Shown here piece by piece: positions 43,015 through 52,833 of a stretch of DNA of 64,000 bases (positions within the stretch are counted from its first letter, which is position 1; every line of letters starts with the position of its first letter). Both the position numbers and the translations under genes were made by a program. This DNA comes from Oscillospiraceae bacterium (lineage in GTDB: Bacteria > Bacillota > Clostridia > Oscillospirales > Oscillospiraceae), in NCBI GenBank assembly GCA_902802045.1, contig CADCKQ010000001.1:374759-438758 (forward strand), given 5' to 3'. Under the pieces are notes generated by a model. It searched no databases. It had not been told where the DNA came from and was given only the letters and a program-made list of their open reading frames with translations.

Positions 43015-46000
43015 TTATAAGATCGTGATATTTTTACGGGGTCTTAAAAAACACAGTATCTTTTCTTTCACTCTTTTGCCTGTGATCCGCTCCAAAGCTG
43101 CTGAATATGCGAGAATCTGTGCCCTGTAATGCTCCGCTCTGTTCCTTATCTCTTCATCGGTAAATACGGCGTCTGTCTTGTAGTCCAGAACAACAATTCC
43201 GTCCTTCTCTTCAAAGAAGCAGTCAGCAACGCCCTGCAAAAGGATCTCATCATCTTCCTCTGTATCAAAAAGCTCAGCTGCTTTCATGAGAATTGAAAAT
43301 TTAAACTCTCTGATGATCTTTTCGGCCTCTCTGAGCCTTATACCGGTTTCTGAAGAGAGAAAGTCTGTTATAAGCCTCCTGTCAGCTGCTCTGTACTCTC
43401 TTTCGCTCATCACGCCTTCTGTCAGCAGCCTTTCCGCTTCCTTGTCCGTATATTCTCTTCCTGAGAACGCGCTGATATCCATATGCTGAAGCAGCAAATG
43501 GGTGGCTGTTCCTCTCTCGGAAGCGCTTATCTTCGCGGTATCCTTTACAAAATCGGGCTCCGGAAAGCTCTGTCCGGACGAGTCAGTTCCTATCTGAATG
43601 CTGTCCTCATCCTCAGTTCTCCTGCCCTTTAATGCTGTGGCGGTTATCTTTGAAGGGAGTTCCTGAGCTTCTTTATGCGGATAGATAAATGAAAGTCTTC
43701 TTTCTATCTCTGAGATCAGACCCTCATCTGCAGTGATCTCCTCCGGTTTTTCTTTGTTTTCTTTTTCTTTTCTCTCCGTATCCGCAGATCCGTCCGATCT
43801 GACCGGAACCAGCTCTACAGTTCTTCCATTATCTGCCAGCGCTGCTTTCAGATACCAGTCGAATGGCGCTGCCGCAGTCAGCAGAGTTTCCGGCTCTATC
43901 GGAGAACTGACTTCTTCATTTAAGTCCGGGAAGATCTTCGGCGCTGCTGTCATGAAAAGATATTCTTTCGCTCTTGTCATTGCGACATAAGCAAGCCGCA
44001 TCTCCTCGGATTTCATTTCGCGGTTCAAACGGTATTTTATTGCATTGTAAGCGAGAGTCGGATACTCGATTCCTCTGGCATTGTCTGTGAGCTTGCTGCC
44101 GAGGCCCAGTTCCGGGTGTATAAGGACTCTTTTTTTCTCGTCGTTCGTATTGAATTTCCGGCAGAGATCGCTCAAAAACACGACAGGGAATTCCAAACCT
44201 TTGGACTTATGAATCGTCATTATCTGCACAGTTCCGCCAGCAGCGGCTTTTGATACCGGATTTTTCCCGCTCGCCGCATTTCTTCTCAGCCGCTCTACAA
44301 ACTTGTGAAGGCCCTTGTATCCGGCTTTTTCAAAGTCATCTGCAAGCTTCAAAAGCTCCAGCAGATTGTCCCTTCTCTCTGCACCGCCCGGCATTGCGCT
44401 GAATATTGCGATAACATCGAGTCTGTTATATATGTGAAACAGCAGATCCCCGACCGGCAGGTCGGAAGCTGTCTTTCTGAAATACTCCAGCGTTTCTGTA
44501 AAGCTTTTGCATTTTCCGTTTTCCGACGCGTTAAGACAGGTATATATATCTTTGCCCTTGTCTTCCGATCTGATCTCTGCAAGCTCATCGCTTGTAAAGC
44601 CGAATACGGGCGACGTCAGCGCCCCCACCAGAGGAATATCCCTGTGCGGATTATCTATAACTGAAAGTATGGATACAAGAGAGCTTATCTCTATGCTTGC
44701 ATAATAATCCTCTCCCTGTCCTGAAGCGACGGGTATCCCGTATTTGCTTAAAGCCCTTCTGTATACAGGTCCTACACTGTTGGCGGAGCGGAGAAGTATC
44801 GCTATATCCCCGTATCCGAGCTCTTTATGCCCGTTTTTCCCCATAACGGTGATTTTATCTGAGACAAGCTGTTTGATTTTTTTTGCGACGCATTCCGCCT
44901 CATATTTTGTGCAGTCAGTCTTTTCTTCCCCGTCAGGGGTCTCGGGGATCTCATATATTGATAAACTGACCCTTTTCAGATTATCACCGGTCTCGTCATA
45001 GGCAGCACTGTATCTCAGTTCCGCGTCACTGTCGTAATTGATCTCTCCGGCTTCCTCAGACATACATGACCGGAACACGCTGTTTACGGCAGCAATTATC
45101 TCTTTTCTGGAGCGATAATTCTCCTTCAGAAAAATCTTTCTGTATGCCGAATTCGGATCTGAAGAGTATTCTTTATATTTTTTTGTAAATATAGCGGGGT
45201 TTGCAAGGCGGAAACGGTAAATGGATTGCTTTACATCACCCACAGCAAAAAGATTTCTTCCGTTATTTTCAGATACTGCGTTGATAATGGCTTCCTGGAC
45301 ATCGCTGATATCCTGGTATTCATCAACCATTATCTCTCTGAACCTCTCAGAGATACCGAGGGCTGTCTCAGTCGGTGTCCCGTCCTCATTTGTAAGTATC
45401 CGGGCAGCAACATGCTCCATATCGGAATAGTCTATAAGGCCCTGTCTTCTTTTTTCCGCAATGAAGGCAGCATCAAAATCTTCCGTCAGCCTTACCAGCG
45501 CCTCAAGCGCCGGAGCGGTTTCCGAGATCTGACGCAGGATACCCTCCGGATCAGTCGAAAAGTTTTCTGCGAGCGTTTTCAGTTCATCTTTGCATTTTTT
45601 TCTTCTCGCCTGAAGATGCTTCTTCAGAACCTCATCATATTCTCCTCTGATCCTGCCAAGCGTCGGAAAGTTTACATCAAGCGCCTTGGCTGTTTTTTCC
45701 CACCGGTCTCCGGTTGTCTCTGTGGCTCTGACAAGAGCTCTGAGTCCTTCAGCTGTTTCACTGAAGCTTGCCGTATATGCAGATGCTGCAGCCGCATCTG
45801 TCTGCATAAGACTTATAAGTCTGTCAAATTCACCCGCCCAGAAATGCGCTTTTCTCGAAACAGCTTTGAGCAGTTCCTCGCCCCAAGGCGTTTCTCCCGG
45901 GTCTTTTGCTCTTGCTGAGTCCGTTAGCAGCCTTTTTTGCTGTTCCAGCCATTTAGCCGGTCTTGCATGGCTCTGCATTTTTGCATGGAGGTCCAACAAT

Positions 46001-46539
46001 GTCTCCGTAAGAGCCGAATCATCTGTTCCCCGGCCTATATTGTCCGCAAGAGTTTTGAATCCCTTGTCATTCTCTATATTCAGGTAGTATTCTTCCAGGA
46101 CCTTGTCTGCCACGGTCTTTCTTATGGTTTCAGCCCTCTCCTCGTCCGCGACTTTAAAGCCCGCGGGGAGATCGGCTGTCTGGCAGTTTTCTCTGAGTAT
46201 ATCCGTACAGAAGCTGTGAATGGTGCCTATTTTTGCGTTGGCTGTTTTGGCGCTTTCCCTTCTCAGTTTTTCCTTCAGCTCATCCGGAAGCACATCTTTT
46301 TCCAGAGTTTCCTGTATCTCCTGCTTTATTCTGGACCTGAGCTCTGCAGCAGCTGCTTTTGTAAAGGTGATTACCAGAAAATCCTCTATGCCCGCATCGG
46401 TTTCCCTGAGATATCTCATAAGGCGTTCAGTGAGCACCTTGGTCTTTCCGCTTCCGGCTCCGGCGGAGACCAAAACGGCACCGTTTTCGGTGTATATTGC
46501 CGCTTCCTGGGAAGGAGTAGGTTTAAACTCTGCGTTCAT
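43015..46539 (-). CDS. addA: ATP-dependent helicase/nuclease subunit A
   Basis: A 1174-residue UvrD-like helicase with a C-terminal RecB-type nuclease domain, part of AddAB for double-strand break repair. Walker A is SAGAGSGKTKVLTERL near residue 30, the DEYQDISDVQ box follows at about 420, and QIMTIHKSKGLEFPVVFL is helicase motif V-like. The nuclease end has DGIVVLDYKTD. GAAGGAGAAAAGTA fixes the ATG at 46539, which overlaps the addB stop as TAATG. A longer frame adds nine unsupported residues. Confidence 0.96.
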   Translation of the reverse strand: MNAEFKPTPSQEAAIYTENGAVLVSAGAGSGKTKVLTERLMRYLRETDAGIEDFLVITFTKAAAAELRSRIKQEIQETLEKDVLPDELKEKLRRESAKTANAKIGTIHSFCTDILRENCQTADLPAGFKVADEERAETIRKTVADKVLEEYYLNIENDKGFKTLADNIGRGTDDSALTETLLDLHAKMQSHARPAKWLEQQKRLLTDSARAKDPGETPWGEELLKAVSRKAHFWAGEFDRLISLMQTDAAAASAYTASFSETAEGLRALVRATETTGDRWEKTAKALDVNFPTLGRIRGEYDEVLKKHLQARRKKCKDELKTLAENFSTDPEGILRQISETAPALEALVRLTEDFDAAFIAEKRRQGLIDYSDMEHVAARILTNEDGTPTETALGISERFREIMVDEYQDISDVQEAIINAVSENNGRNLFAVGDVKQSIYRFRLANPAIFTKKYKEYSSDPNSAYRKIFLKENYRSRKEIIAAVNSVFRSCMSEEAGEINYDSDAELRYSAAYDETGDNLKRVSLSIYEIPETPDGEEKTDCTKYEAECVAKKIKQLVSDKITVMGKNGHKELGYGDIAILLRSANSVGPVYRRALSKYGIPVASGQGEDYYASIEISSLVSILSVIDNPHRDIPLVGALTSPVFGFTSDELAEIRSEDKGKDIYTCLNASENGKCKSFTETLEYFRKTASDLPVGDLLFHIYNRLDVIAIFSAMPGGAERRDNLLELLKLADDFEKAGYKGLHKFVERLRRNAASGKNPVSKAAAGGTVQIMTIHKSKGLEFPVVFLSDLCRKFNTNDEKKRVLIHPELGLGSKLTDNARGIEYPTLAYNAIKYRLNREMKSEEMRLAYVAMTRAKEYLFMTAAPKIFPDLNEEVSSPIEPETLLTAAAPFDWYLKAALADNGRTVELVPVRSDGSADTERKEKENKEKPEEITADEGLISEIERRLSFIYPHKEAQELPSKITATALKGRRTEDEDSIQIGTDSSGQSFPEPDFVKDTAKISASERGTATHLLLQHMDISAFSGREYTDKEAERLLTEGVMSEREYRAADRRLITDFLSSETGIRLREAEKIIREFKFSILMKAAELFDTEEDDEILLQGVADCFFEEKDGIVVLDYKTDAVFTDEEIRNRAEHYRAQILAYSAALERITGKRVKEKILCFLRPRKNITIL

Positions 46540-49500
46540 TACTTTTCTCCTTCTATCTGCTCCCAAGCAGTCTCGTCCTTTAGCTTCGGTCTGAACCTGA
46601 CTTTATCTCCGTTTATCCCGTCTGTAAACCTGCAGACTTCTTTGTACTCGCAGTATTGACAGGAATCCAGTCCCTCGGATCTGAGCGGGGAAGCTTCTAT
46701 TCGTCCCTTTCGTATCTCCTCAGCCATGCCTGTAAGGCAGCGTTCAACATGCCTGGACAGCGCGCCCATCCGCTCTGTGCTAACCGTAATGCTGGGCATC
46801 AGGATCTTCTTTTCTTCATTGTTCTCCCAGGCAGCTATTATCTCCGGATCATCTGTTACAAGACCGGTCCTTCTGATGTCCTTAAATCTGGCTTTTTTTA
46901 TGTCCGCATCGGATATATCACTTTTGGCAGTAACAGGTTTGAATTTGGCAGGCACATACATTATCCCAGCAGGGACAACTTCACTTCCGTACAATCCGCT
47001 CCCGTTTTTTTTAAGCGCGAACAGATAAAGGAGCATCTGAAGATCGAGCCCGTATGAGATATTTGAAATATTGAATTTCTTTGCTCCCGTCTTGTAGTCC
47101 GCGATCCTTATATAAAGCTTCCCATTATGCTCAAAACCGTCAACTCTGTCGATCTTCCCGGTGAGCGTTGCTGTATCTTTTCCGTCCCCAAGCTTTAAAA
47201 CTCCCAGAGTTTCATTTTCGGAAAGATCCAGTTCAAAGTTCAGCGGTTCAAAATCCGTGCTTTTCAGTTCTTCCGCCATTTCAAAGGCTATTTTTTTGGC
47301 ATCGTTTTCCAGTCTAGAAAACAGATGTTTAAATCTCCCGCTCTGCTCAGAAAGACCTCCGAGCACCTCTTCGGCGTAAGCTTTTATCGCTCTGGAAACG
47401 GCAGCTTCCACATCTTCGGCTTTTGCCTTTTTAAAGCCGCCGATTTTCTTTATGTCGCTTGCAGTATGCTCCAGCACATAGTGGATAAAGCTTCCGTATT
47501 GCGCAGCATCCATCTCCTGCTCTCCGTCTTTTGAGGTTTTGAGCCCGTATTTGCAGAAATAAGCGTAAGCGCATTTAACATAAGTATCTGCTCTTGTCGG
47601 ATTCAGTTTCAGACTGCTTCCGTACAGCTGCCTGACACTTTTAGAAGAAAGCGAGCCTCTGTCTGTCCCGGCCGCCTTTTGAAGCGTTTCAAGCCTTGCA
47701 GGATAATTCCGTCTCAGGTACTCCGCTGCAGCTGTTTGTTTTTCTCCCGGCGAAGATAATGAGTTCGCAGCAAGCTCCGTAACCTGCGAAAGTGCTGACA
47801 TCTCAGCTTCCGTCACATCCCCGGGCCGAATCTCTTCCCCAAACATCTTTGAGGCTTTTTCCATAATAAACGAAGGTGCGACTATATTTCCCTCTTCATC
47901 AGTCGAGGTATAGCTCATATAGAGGCTCTCGGAGGGAAGGCTCAGGCAGTTGTAGATAAGAGTATACTCCGCCCAAACTGCCTGATCATTATCTTTGATG
48001 TCTATATTCAGCGTTTTCAGTTCCTGTCTTTCTTTGGCGGTAAAAACACCTGTTTCGGTTCCCGCAGCAGGAAGCGCTTCGTTGGAGGCGCCAAGAATCA
48101 GCAGATGTCTGATATTGCGTCTCCGCATCCTGTCAAAATCACCTGCAGCGACCCTGTCCAAAGCGACCGGGATCCTGCCTGTCTCATATCTGGAGAGCAG
48201 GGCAATTATCAGCTTCCCAAAATCCTCCGTATTCATGGGCGAGTCACCCAAAGTAAGCGCTGCCTGCTCAAGAGCATTCACAACAGTCTTCCATAAAACT
48301 GCATATTCGGAAGCAAGTTCCTCTGCTCCGGTTTCCCTGAGCTCCGCAGCTCTTTCATCAAGTCTTTGTGCAAGCTCAGCCTCCGTCAGATATTCGGCCA
48401 GCGCTTTCAGGTGCTCTTCCGCGGTCTTCGCCTCTTTTTCCTTAGCCTCACAGCTCAAAAGCGGCTTTGCAATCCGTTTTCTGACTGCATTTATCCTCGC
48501 CAGTTTTTCCTCGCTTTCAGCGGTAATTTCCGCGCCAAAGCCGTCAGGGTGCCTCCTCCAGTCTTTTTCGGAGTGCCAGGCACTGCTCCAGAGTCTCCAT
48601 CGGTTTAAATAGTTTTCGAGCAGATCGCAGTCCTCACGGCTTTCTCCCGTGAGTCCATATCTTATGTAGGTAATAATATCCTCTCTGTTCCAGCCGCCGC
48701 AGATTATCTCGTACACCCCTGCGATCATAGCCGGGAAAGGTTTTGAGAGCAGGCTGTTCTTTTTGCTTAAGAACAGCGGGATCGAATACATGTCAAAGGT
48801 GCTCTTAAGCGCCGTCTCATAACGTTCAAATCCCCTGACTGCCACGGCGATATCTCTCCAGCGGCAGTCTTTTTCACGAACAAGTCTGAGTATCTCTCCT
48901 GCGGCCATTTCGCATTCGTCAAAAACAGAAGCCGCCGAAAAGAGCTTTACATTGCTCTCTCCCTCGAACTTTTCCGGGGGAATGCTGAGAATGTTTTTTG
49001 CAAGAGCTGCCGCGGACCTGTCTTTCCCAGGCGCATTTCTGCATGCAGTACCCTTGAATTCAATACCATTTTTCTTCGAAAAAGCGTGAAACTTCTCCGC
49101 TGCAGCCACAGACATCGCAAAGATCTCATTTTTGGGGTCTTCGGGGTCTATGGTGAGACATACTGTGAGATCGGCACCATTTTCCGCCAGTGCGAAAAGA
49201 ACCGAGTACTCCTGAAATGTAAAATCTGTAAATCCGTCTGCATATATCTTCAGACCTTCGCCGATCTTTTTCTCTTCGATAAATCTGCAGAGGTTTGTAA
49301 GCCTGTCCGCCGGGTCTGCTTTCCCGGAGAGGATCGCCTCCTCGTAGGCATTCATCAGAACGCAGAGGTCTTCAAGCTTTTTCCTGAGCACAGAATCTTC
49401 ACATCGCGCTGCTGCCTCGCTGAGTCTCTCGGCCGTGATCCCGGCCGCCTTAAGTTCATCTATCGTCTGGAGCAGCAGTTCCTGTCTGTCCGCTTTTCTG

Positions 49501-49832
49501 TTGAGGCTTCCGTAAAAGTTCAGTTTCCCGCCTGAGAGTTCCATAGCCTCATAAAGGCACAGAAATCTCCCTCCTTTATCGAGAAACTCCGGCTCTCTGC
49601 CCCCGTATTCCGAGTAGAGATTTCTTGCAAGCCCCGTAAAACTCATCACTTCGGCATAAAGAGAAGCGCTGTCTCCGCATGCTTTGCAAAGCTCTCTTTC
49701 TGCCTCATGGCTGTACTGCTCCGGCACCAGAAGTATATAGCCGCCGATGCCCTTGCTCACCGCAAGCGCCAGTTCTCCGAGTATTGAAGTTGTTTTGCCG
49801 GTTCCGGCTTTTCCGTAAATCACTCTGATCAT
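46539..49832 (-). CDS. addB: ATP-dependent helicase/nuclease subunit B
   Basis: A 1097-residue AddAB partner. It begins MIRVIYGKAGTGKTTSIL (Walker A) and ends with a nuclease domain (IRIADYKTGAK) flanked by the four Cys of a [4Fe-4S] staple: the first in VKCAYAYFCKYG, the last three in CQYCEYKEVC. No ribosome site precedes the ATG at 49832; the -10 box is only six bases away, which implies a leaderless mRNA. It is co-transcribed with addA. Confidence 0.95.
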   Translation of the reverse strand: MIRVIYGKAGTGKTTSILGELALAVSKGIGGYILLVPEQYSHEAERELCKACGDSASLYAEVMSFTGLARNLYSEYGGREPEFLDKGGRFLCLYEAMELSGGKLNFYGSLNRKADRQELLLQTIDELKAAGITAERLSEAAARCEDSVLRKKLEDLCVLMNAYEEAILSGKADPADRLTNLCRFIEEKKIGEGLKIYADGFTDFTFQEYSVLFALAENGADLTVCLTIDPEDPKNEIFAMSVAAAEKFHAFSKKNGIEFKGTACRNAPGKDRSAAALAKNILSIPPEKFEGESNVKLFSAASVFDECEMAAGEILRLVREKDCRWRDIAVAVRGFERYETALKSTFDMYSIPLFLSKKNSLLSKPFPAMIAGVYEIICGGWNREDIITYIRYGLTGESREDCDLLENYLNRWRLWSSAWHSEKDWRRHPDGFGAEITAESEEKLARINAVRKRIAKPLLSCEAKEKEAKTAEEHLKALAEYLTEAELAQRLDERAAELRETGAEELASEYAVLWKTVVNALEQAALTLGDSPMNTEDFGKLIIALLSRYETGRIPVALDRVAAGDFDRMRRRNIRHLLILGASNEALPAAGTETGVFTAKERQELKTLNIDIKDNDQAVWAEYTLIYNCLSLPSESLYMSYTSTDEEGNIVAPSFIMEKASKMFGEEIRPGDVTEAEMSALSQVTELAANSLSSPGEKQTAAAEYLRRNYPARLETLQKAAGTDRGSLSSKSVRQLYGSSLKLNPTRADTYVKCAYAYFCKYGLKTSKDGEQEMDAAQYGSFIHYVLEHTASDIKKIGGFKKAKAEDVEAAVSRAIKAYAEEVLGGLSEQSGRFKHLFSRLENDAKKIAFEMAEELKSTDFEPLNFELDLSENETLGVLKLGDGKDTATLTGKIDRVDGFEHNGKLYIRIADYKTGAKKFNISNISYGLDLQMLLYLFALKKNGSGLYGSEVVPAGIMYVPAKFKPVTAKSDISDADIKKARFKDIRRTGLVTDDPEIIAAWENNEEKKILMPSITVSTERMGALSRHVERCLTGMAEEIRKGRIEASPLRSEGLDSCQYCEYKEVCRFTDGINGDKVRFRPKLKDETAWEQIEGEK

Positions 49833-49838
49833 GGCTAT

Positions 49839-49867
49839 ATTTTATCAGTTGTAGCTCAAAATTTAAA
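49839..49867 (-). promoter_or_regulatory. addBA promoter (leaderless type), overlapping the greA promoter
   Basis: On the minus strand, TAAAAT (49844-49839) preceded by TGA forms an extended -10; TTTAAA 17 bases upstream is a weak -35. Six bases separate the -10 from the addB ATG, so the first transcribed base should be the A of that ATG. The element overlaps the divergent greA promoter at 49849-49877. Confidence 0.6.
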
Positions 49868-49877
49868 GTGCTATAAT
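49849..49877 (+). promoter_or_regulatory. greA promoter
   Basis: TTGTAG at 49849-49854, a 17-base spacer and TATAAT at 49872-49877 (preceded by TGC, extended -10). The leader to the greA ATG is about 28 bases. Confidence 0.75.
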
Positions 49878-49911
49878 GTCCCTACTTTTGACATAAAAAG
49901 GACCCTGTAAA

Positions 49912-50415
49912 ATGAATAACGAACTTACTCGCGAAGATATCAGAAAAATGCAGGAAGAGCTTGAAGAAAGAAGGCTCGTCACCCGCCCGAAAATCATGGA
50001 GGATGTTGTAAGAGCCAGATCCTTCGGCGATCTCAGTGAAAACGACGAATACAAGACCGCAAAAAAAATGCAGCGGGAAAATGACGCGAGAGTCAGATAT
50101 CTTGAGCGTATGATAAAGACTGCAACGATTATTGAAGACACATCCTCTTCGGATGAGGTCGGCCTTTATGACCTTGTAGGTGTATATATGCCTGAAGATG
50201 ACGAGACCGTTACTCTCAGCGTGGTAACAACTGTCAGAGTTGACCCGGGCAAAGGGTTCATAAGCAAAGAATCTCCCCTTGGTCAGCAGCTGCTCGGGAA
50301 AAAGATCGGCGATTCCTTTACCGTCAGGGTCAGTGACACATATTCATACGAGGCAAAAGTCGTCAGAATAGAGAAAGGGGAAGACGACGGATCCGCTCCG
50401 CTCCTTTCTCACTGA
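49912..50415 (+). CDS. greA: Transcription elongation factor GreA-like
   Basis: A 167-residue factor that rescues backtracked RNA polymerase. The N-terminal coiled coil reaches the tip DLSENDEYKTAKKMQ, with the acidic pair that holds the metal in the polymerase active site. The C-terminal FKBP-like domain has ISKESPLGQQLLGKKIGDSFTV, the GreA/GreB signature. The next gene starts at the base after its stop. Confidence 0.93.
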   Translation: MNNELTREDIRKMQEELEERRLVTRPKIMEDVVRARSFGDLSENDEYKTAKKMQRENDARVRYLERMIKTATIIEDTSSSDEVGLYDLVGVYMPEDDETVTLSVVTTVRVDPGKGFISKESPLGQQLLGKKIGDSFTVRVSDTYSYEAKVVRIEKGEDDGSAPLLSH

Positions 50416-51486
50416 ATGAAAGGCCTGATCAGAAAAAATATAATACTGATCCTGTGCTTTGCGCTGCTTGTCGGGGCGTTCTCTGAAAGTGCCTCAGCTG
50501 ACTCTTCTCTGGAGACTTCTACCGCCGGAATATACGAATGGCGTCAGAACACCCCTCAGGAGGGCGATAAGGAAGGTCATGTGCGATGGGCAGACCTCTA
50601 TGGCGATCTCGTCTGGGGGAGCGCATGCTGCGTGCTGTCCGTCGCCATCCAGATTGCAAGGACCGATCTTGTTAAAGTGGATGAAAGCGCGGCAGTTTTC
50701 GATAACCGGATCGGGCATATGACCGGGTTTAACCCCGCAAGCTTTGCCCGAGCCTGGAGAGAGTCCGGGTATCTCTACTACGATGCGTATATAGCCAGCT
50801 GGCAGCGCGTTTCCGACATTGTGCCGGGTTTTGAGCTCGTCACCGGTACTGTCGAAGGCTTTGAACAGACTGCTCTTTACCGCTATCTTTTCAATGCTTC
50901 AAACAGGAAGACCATCGTCCGTGATTTCACAACGCTTCTCAACGACGGTTTTTATCCGATCGTTCAGTGCTACGGGAGCTACGGTTCCCACTATGTGCCT
51001 GTTGTCGGTGTTTCAGAAGATGATGTGATAGTCGTAGACCCGGCGGACGGGAATGTAAAGAGCCTTTTTGATGTCCGTGTTACCAGGTACAGCAGGCGCT
51101 GGTTTCCCAAGGCGTTTCGGGACTACTGCAGCAGCAATTTCGGCACAGAGGGAGTCGGCTGCTGCCTTCTGTATACTGCAGACAGTTCCAGAAACCGTGA
51201 GGATTTTACCTATACGCTCTGCCTCGACGCAGGTTTCGATATCTCATTAAACAGCAGCTCTAAAATAAAAAAATACCCTTACTCGTCCTCAAAAACTTTA
51301 TATAAAGCAGAAAAAAACGCCTTTTATACGGCGACCAGACTTTTTGAAAACGATGAAGGCGAGTACTGGTATGAAGTTATGTTCGAAGATTCCTCTGCCT
51401 ATTTAAATGCAGATGCGACAAATGAATATATACCTCAGGGGCTTCTGGTTATTCTGTCTCCGCCTCCTGCTGAAAAGAATGAATAA
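50416..51486 (+). CDS. Exported C39-like papain-fold peptidase
   Basis: A 356-residue secreted protein with a signal peptide (IILILCFALLVGAFSESASA). The Cys motif GSACCVLSVAIQI and the His motif YGSHYVPVVGVSEDDVIVVDPADG fit the Peptidase_C39_2 family. Residues 270-350 look like an SH3-like or cell-wall binding tail. It starts immediately after the greA stop (TGAATG), an unusual partner for greA. Substrate unknown. Confidence 0.75.
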   Translation: MKGLIRKNIILILCFALLVGAFSESASADSSLETSTAGIYEWRQNTPQEGDKEGHVRWADLYGDLVWGSACCVLSVAIQIARTDLVKVDESAAVFDNRIGHMTGFNPASFARAWRESGYLYYDAYIASWQRVSDIVPGFELVTGTVEGFEQTALYRYLFNASNRKTIVRDFTTLLNDGFYPIVQCYGSYGSHYVPVVGVSEDDVIVVDPADGNVKSLFDVRVTRYSRRWFPKAFRDYCSSNFGTEGVGCCLLYTADSSRNREDFTYTLCLDAGFDISLNSSSKIKKYPYSSSKTLYKAEKNAFYTATRLFENDEGEYWYEVMFEDSSAYLNADATNEYIPQGLLVILSPPPAEKNE

Positions 51487-51513
51487 AACGCTGCGACTCT
51501 CTGCCGCAGCGTT
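51487..51513. terminator. Bidirectional terminator between convergent genes
   Basis: A perfect 9-bp stem AACGCTGCG/CGCAGCGTT (51487-51495 and 51505-51513) with a 9-base loop and A and T runs outside. It overlaps the stop codon of the diguanylate cyclase gene. Confidence 0.82.
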
Positions 51514-52681
51514 AATTTATTATTGCAAATGTCACTTTATTTCCGCCGGTCTCCTTTGCTCCGTCAAGTGCTTTTTCTGCTCTTTTCAAAGCATCTCCGG
51601 GGCTTTCTTCCTCCTGTTTTTCGGCATATCCGATGCTGAGAGTCTGCACGCCTTCACTGCAGCCGCTGTTTTCAATCTCCTCTTTTTCTACTCTCTTTCC
51701 GATCTCATCGAGATACGAATACGCCGTTTCCTGATCCGTATTCAGGAAGATGCTGACAAACTCATCTCCGCCGTACCTGGTGCAGAAACCGCCTTTTTCA
51801 AGCGTCACCTCATATATGCATTTTGCCGCTTTCTTCAGTGCGGAATCGCCGGATACATGGCCTTCCGTATCATTAAATACTCTGAAAAAATCCAGGTCGG
51901 AAACGGCCACGAAATATCCCCCTTCACAATCAGGGAAATCGGAGAAATATTTATCCAAAGCGTTCCTGTTGGGAATCCCGGTGAGCCCGTCAGTCATGCC
52001 TGCAAGGGCAAGCTTTTCATTTATCATGAAATTCTTTGCAGCGCGTGTACGAAGATATCTGGCTGCAAGCCCCGCAGCGGCAAGAACCGCGAAATATACA
52101 GCGGTATAACCGGGGCCCAGGGCCCTGTTCGTGACAAAGAGAAGGCACACTGTGCTTAAAGCGGCGAAATACCAGAGTCCTGCCTTGCTCATCTGCTTAT
52201 CATAAAATACGATGACCCCATACATTACTGCAGCTGCTATCAAAGCATATGAAAATACGGACCTCAAAGAATCACTCACAAAGAAAAGCGTCAATCCGAC
52301 CGCAAAGACCGCATAATATATCTCACAGCAAAGCTCAAGGCTCTCGCTCTTTGTCTCCTTTTTTGAAAGCATGTGGCCTAATGCTATCATCTCCGCGACA
52401 GATACTGTAAGAAGTATTATCTCCGCCGCTTTGTTCATATCCGCGCTTCTTACGGTCAGATAAAACCCTGTCAAAGAATCGCTTATTATTAAAGCGAGCT
52501 GTATGACCGCAACTAAGAAAGCAGCAACAAGCGTTCTTACAGCTTCCGCTGTAAGAGATTCCCGGCGGAAATGATCCTCCTGCAGAACATTCATCTCACC
52601 GGTATATTTCCCGGTATCCAGAGAATCCCTGATTCCGAATACCATATCGCTTATTATCTTTTTTGCCGTAATCTGTCCCAT
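51512..52681 (-). CDS. Membrane diguanylate cyclase (GGDEF domain)
   Basis: A 389-residue protein with a short cytoplasmic start, six or so membrane helices (residues 45-210) and a C-terminal GGDEF domain. The active site is RYGGDEFVSIF, intact, so c-di-GMP synthesis is expected. The inhibitory I-site (RxxD five residues before GGDEF) is replaced by EKGG. No ribosome site precedes the ATG, which lies nine bases after a TATAAT. Confidence 0.9.
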   Translation of the reverse strand: MGQITAKKIISDMVFGIRDSLDTGKYTGEMNVLQEDHFRRESLTAEAVRTLVAAFLVAVIQLALIISDSLTGFYLTVRSADMNKAAEIILLTVSVAEMIALGHMLSKKETKSESLELCCEIYYAVFAVGLTLFFVSDSLRSVFSYALIAAAVMYGVIVFYDKQMSKAGLWYFAALSTVCLLFVTNRALGPGYTAVYFAVLAAAGLAARYLRTRAAKNFMINEKLALAGMTDGLTGIPNRNALDKYFSDFPDCEGGYFVAVSDLDFFRVFNDTEGHVSGDSALKKAAKCIYEVTLEKGGFCTRYGGDEFVSIFLNTDQETAYSYLDEIGKRVEKEEIENSGCSEGVQTLSIGYAEKQEEESPGDALKRAEKALDGAKETGGNKVTFAIIN

Positions 52682-52690
52682 AATTAAATT

Positions 52691-52719
52691 ATTATAACAT
52701 GTGAAGGGTTTTACTGCAA
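52691..52719 (-). promoter_or_regulatory. Promoter of the diguanylate cyclase gene (near-leaderless)
   Basis: On the minus strand, TTGCAG (52719-52714), a 17-base spacer and TATAAT (52696-52691). With a normal start point the mRNA would have only about three bases before the ATG at 52681. Confidence 0.7.
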
Positions 52720-52833
52720 ATAACTCTCTTCTTTTTGTATTGTCTGTGAATAAAATCGCGTTTCCTTGAAAAACTGACTGTTTTATGTTAGTTTATATTT
52801 AATATACCGTGGAATGAAAGGAACCTGTGGGCA

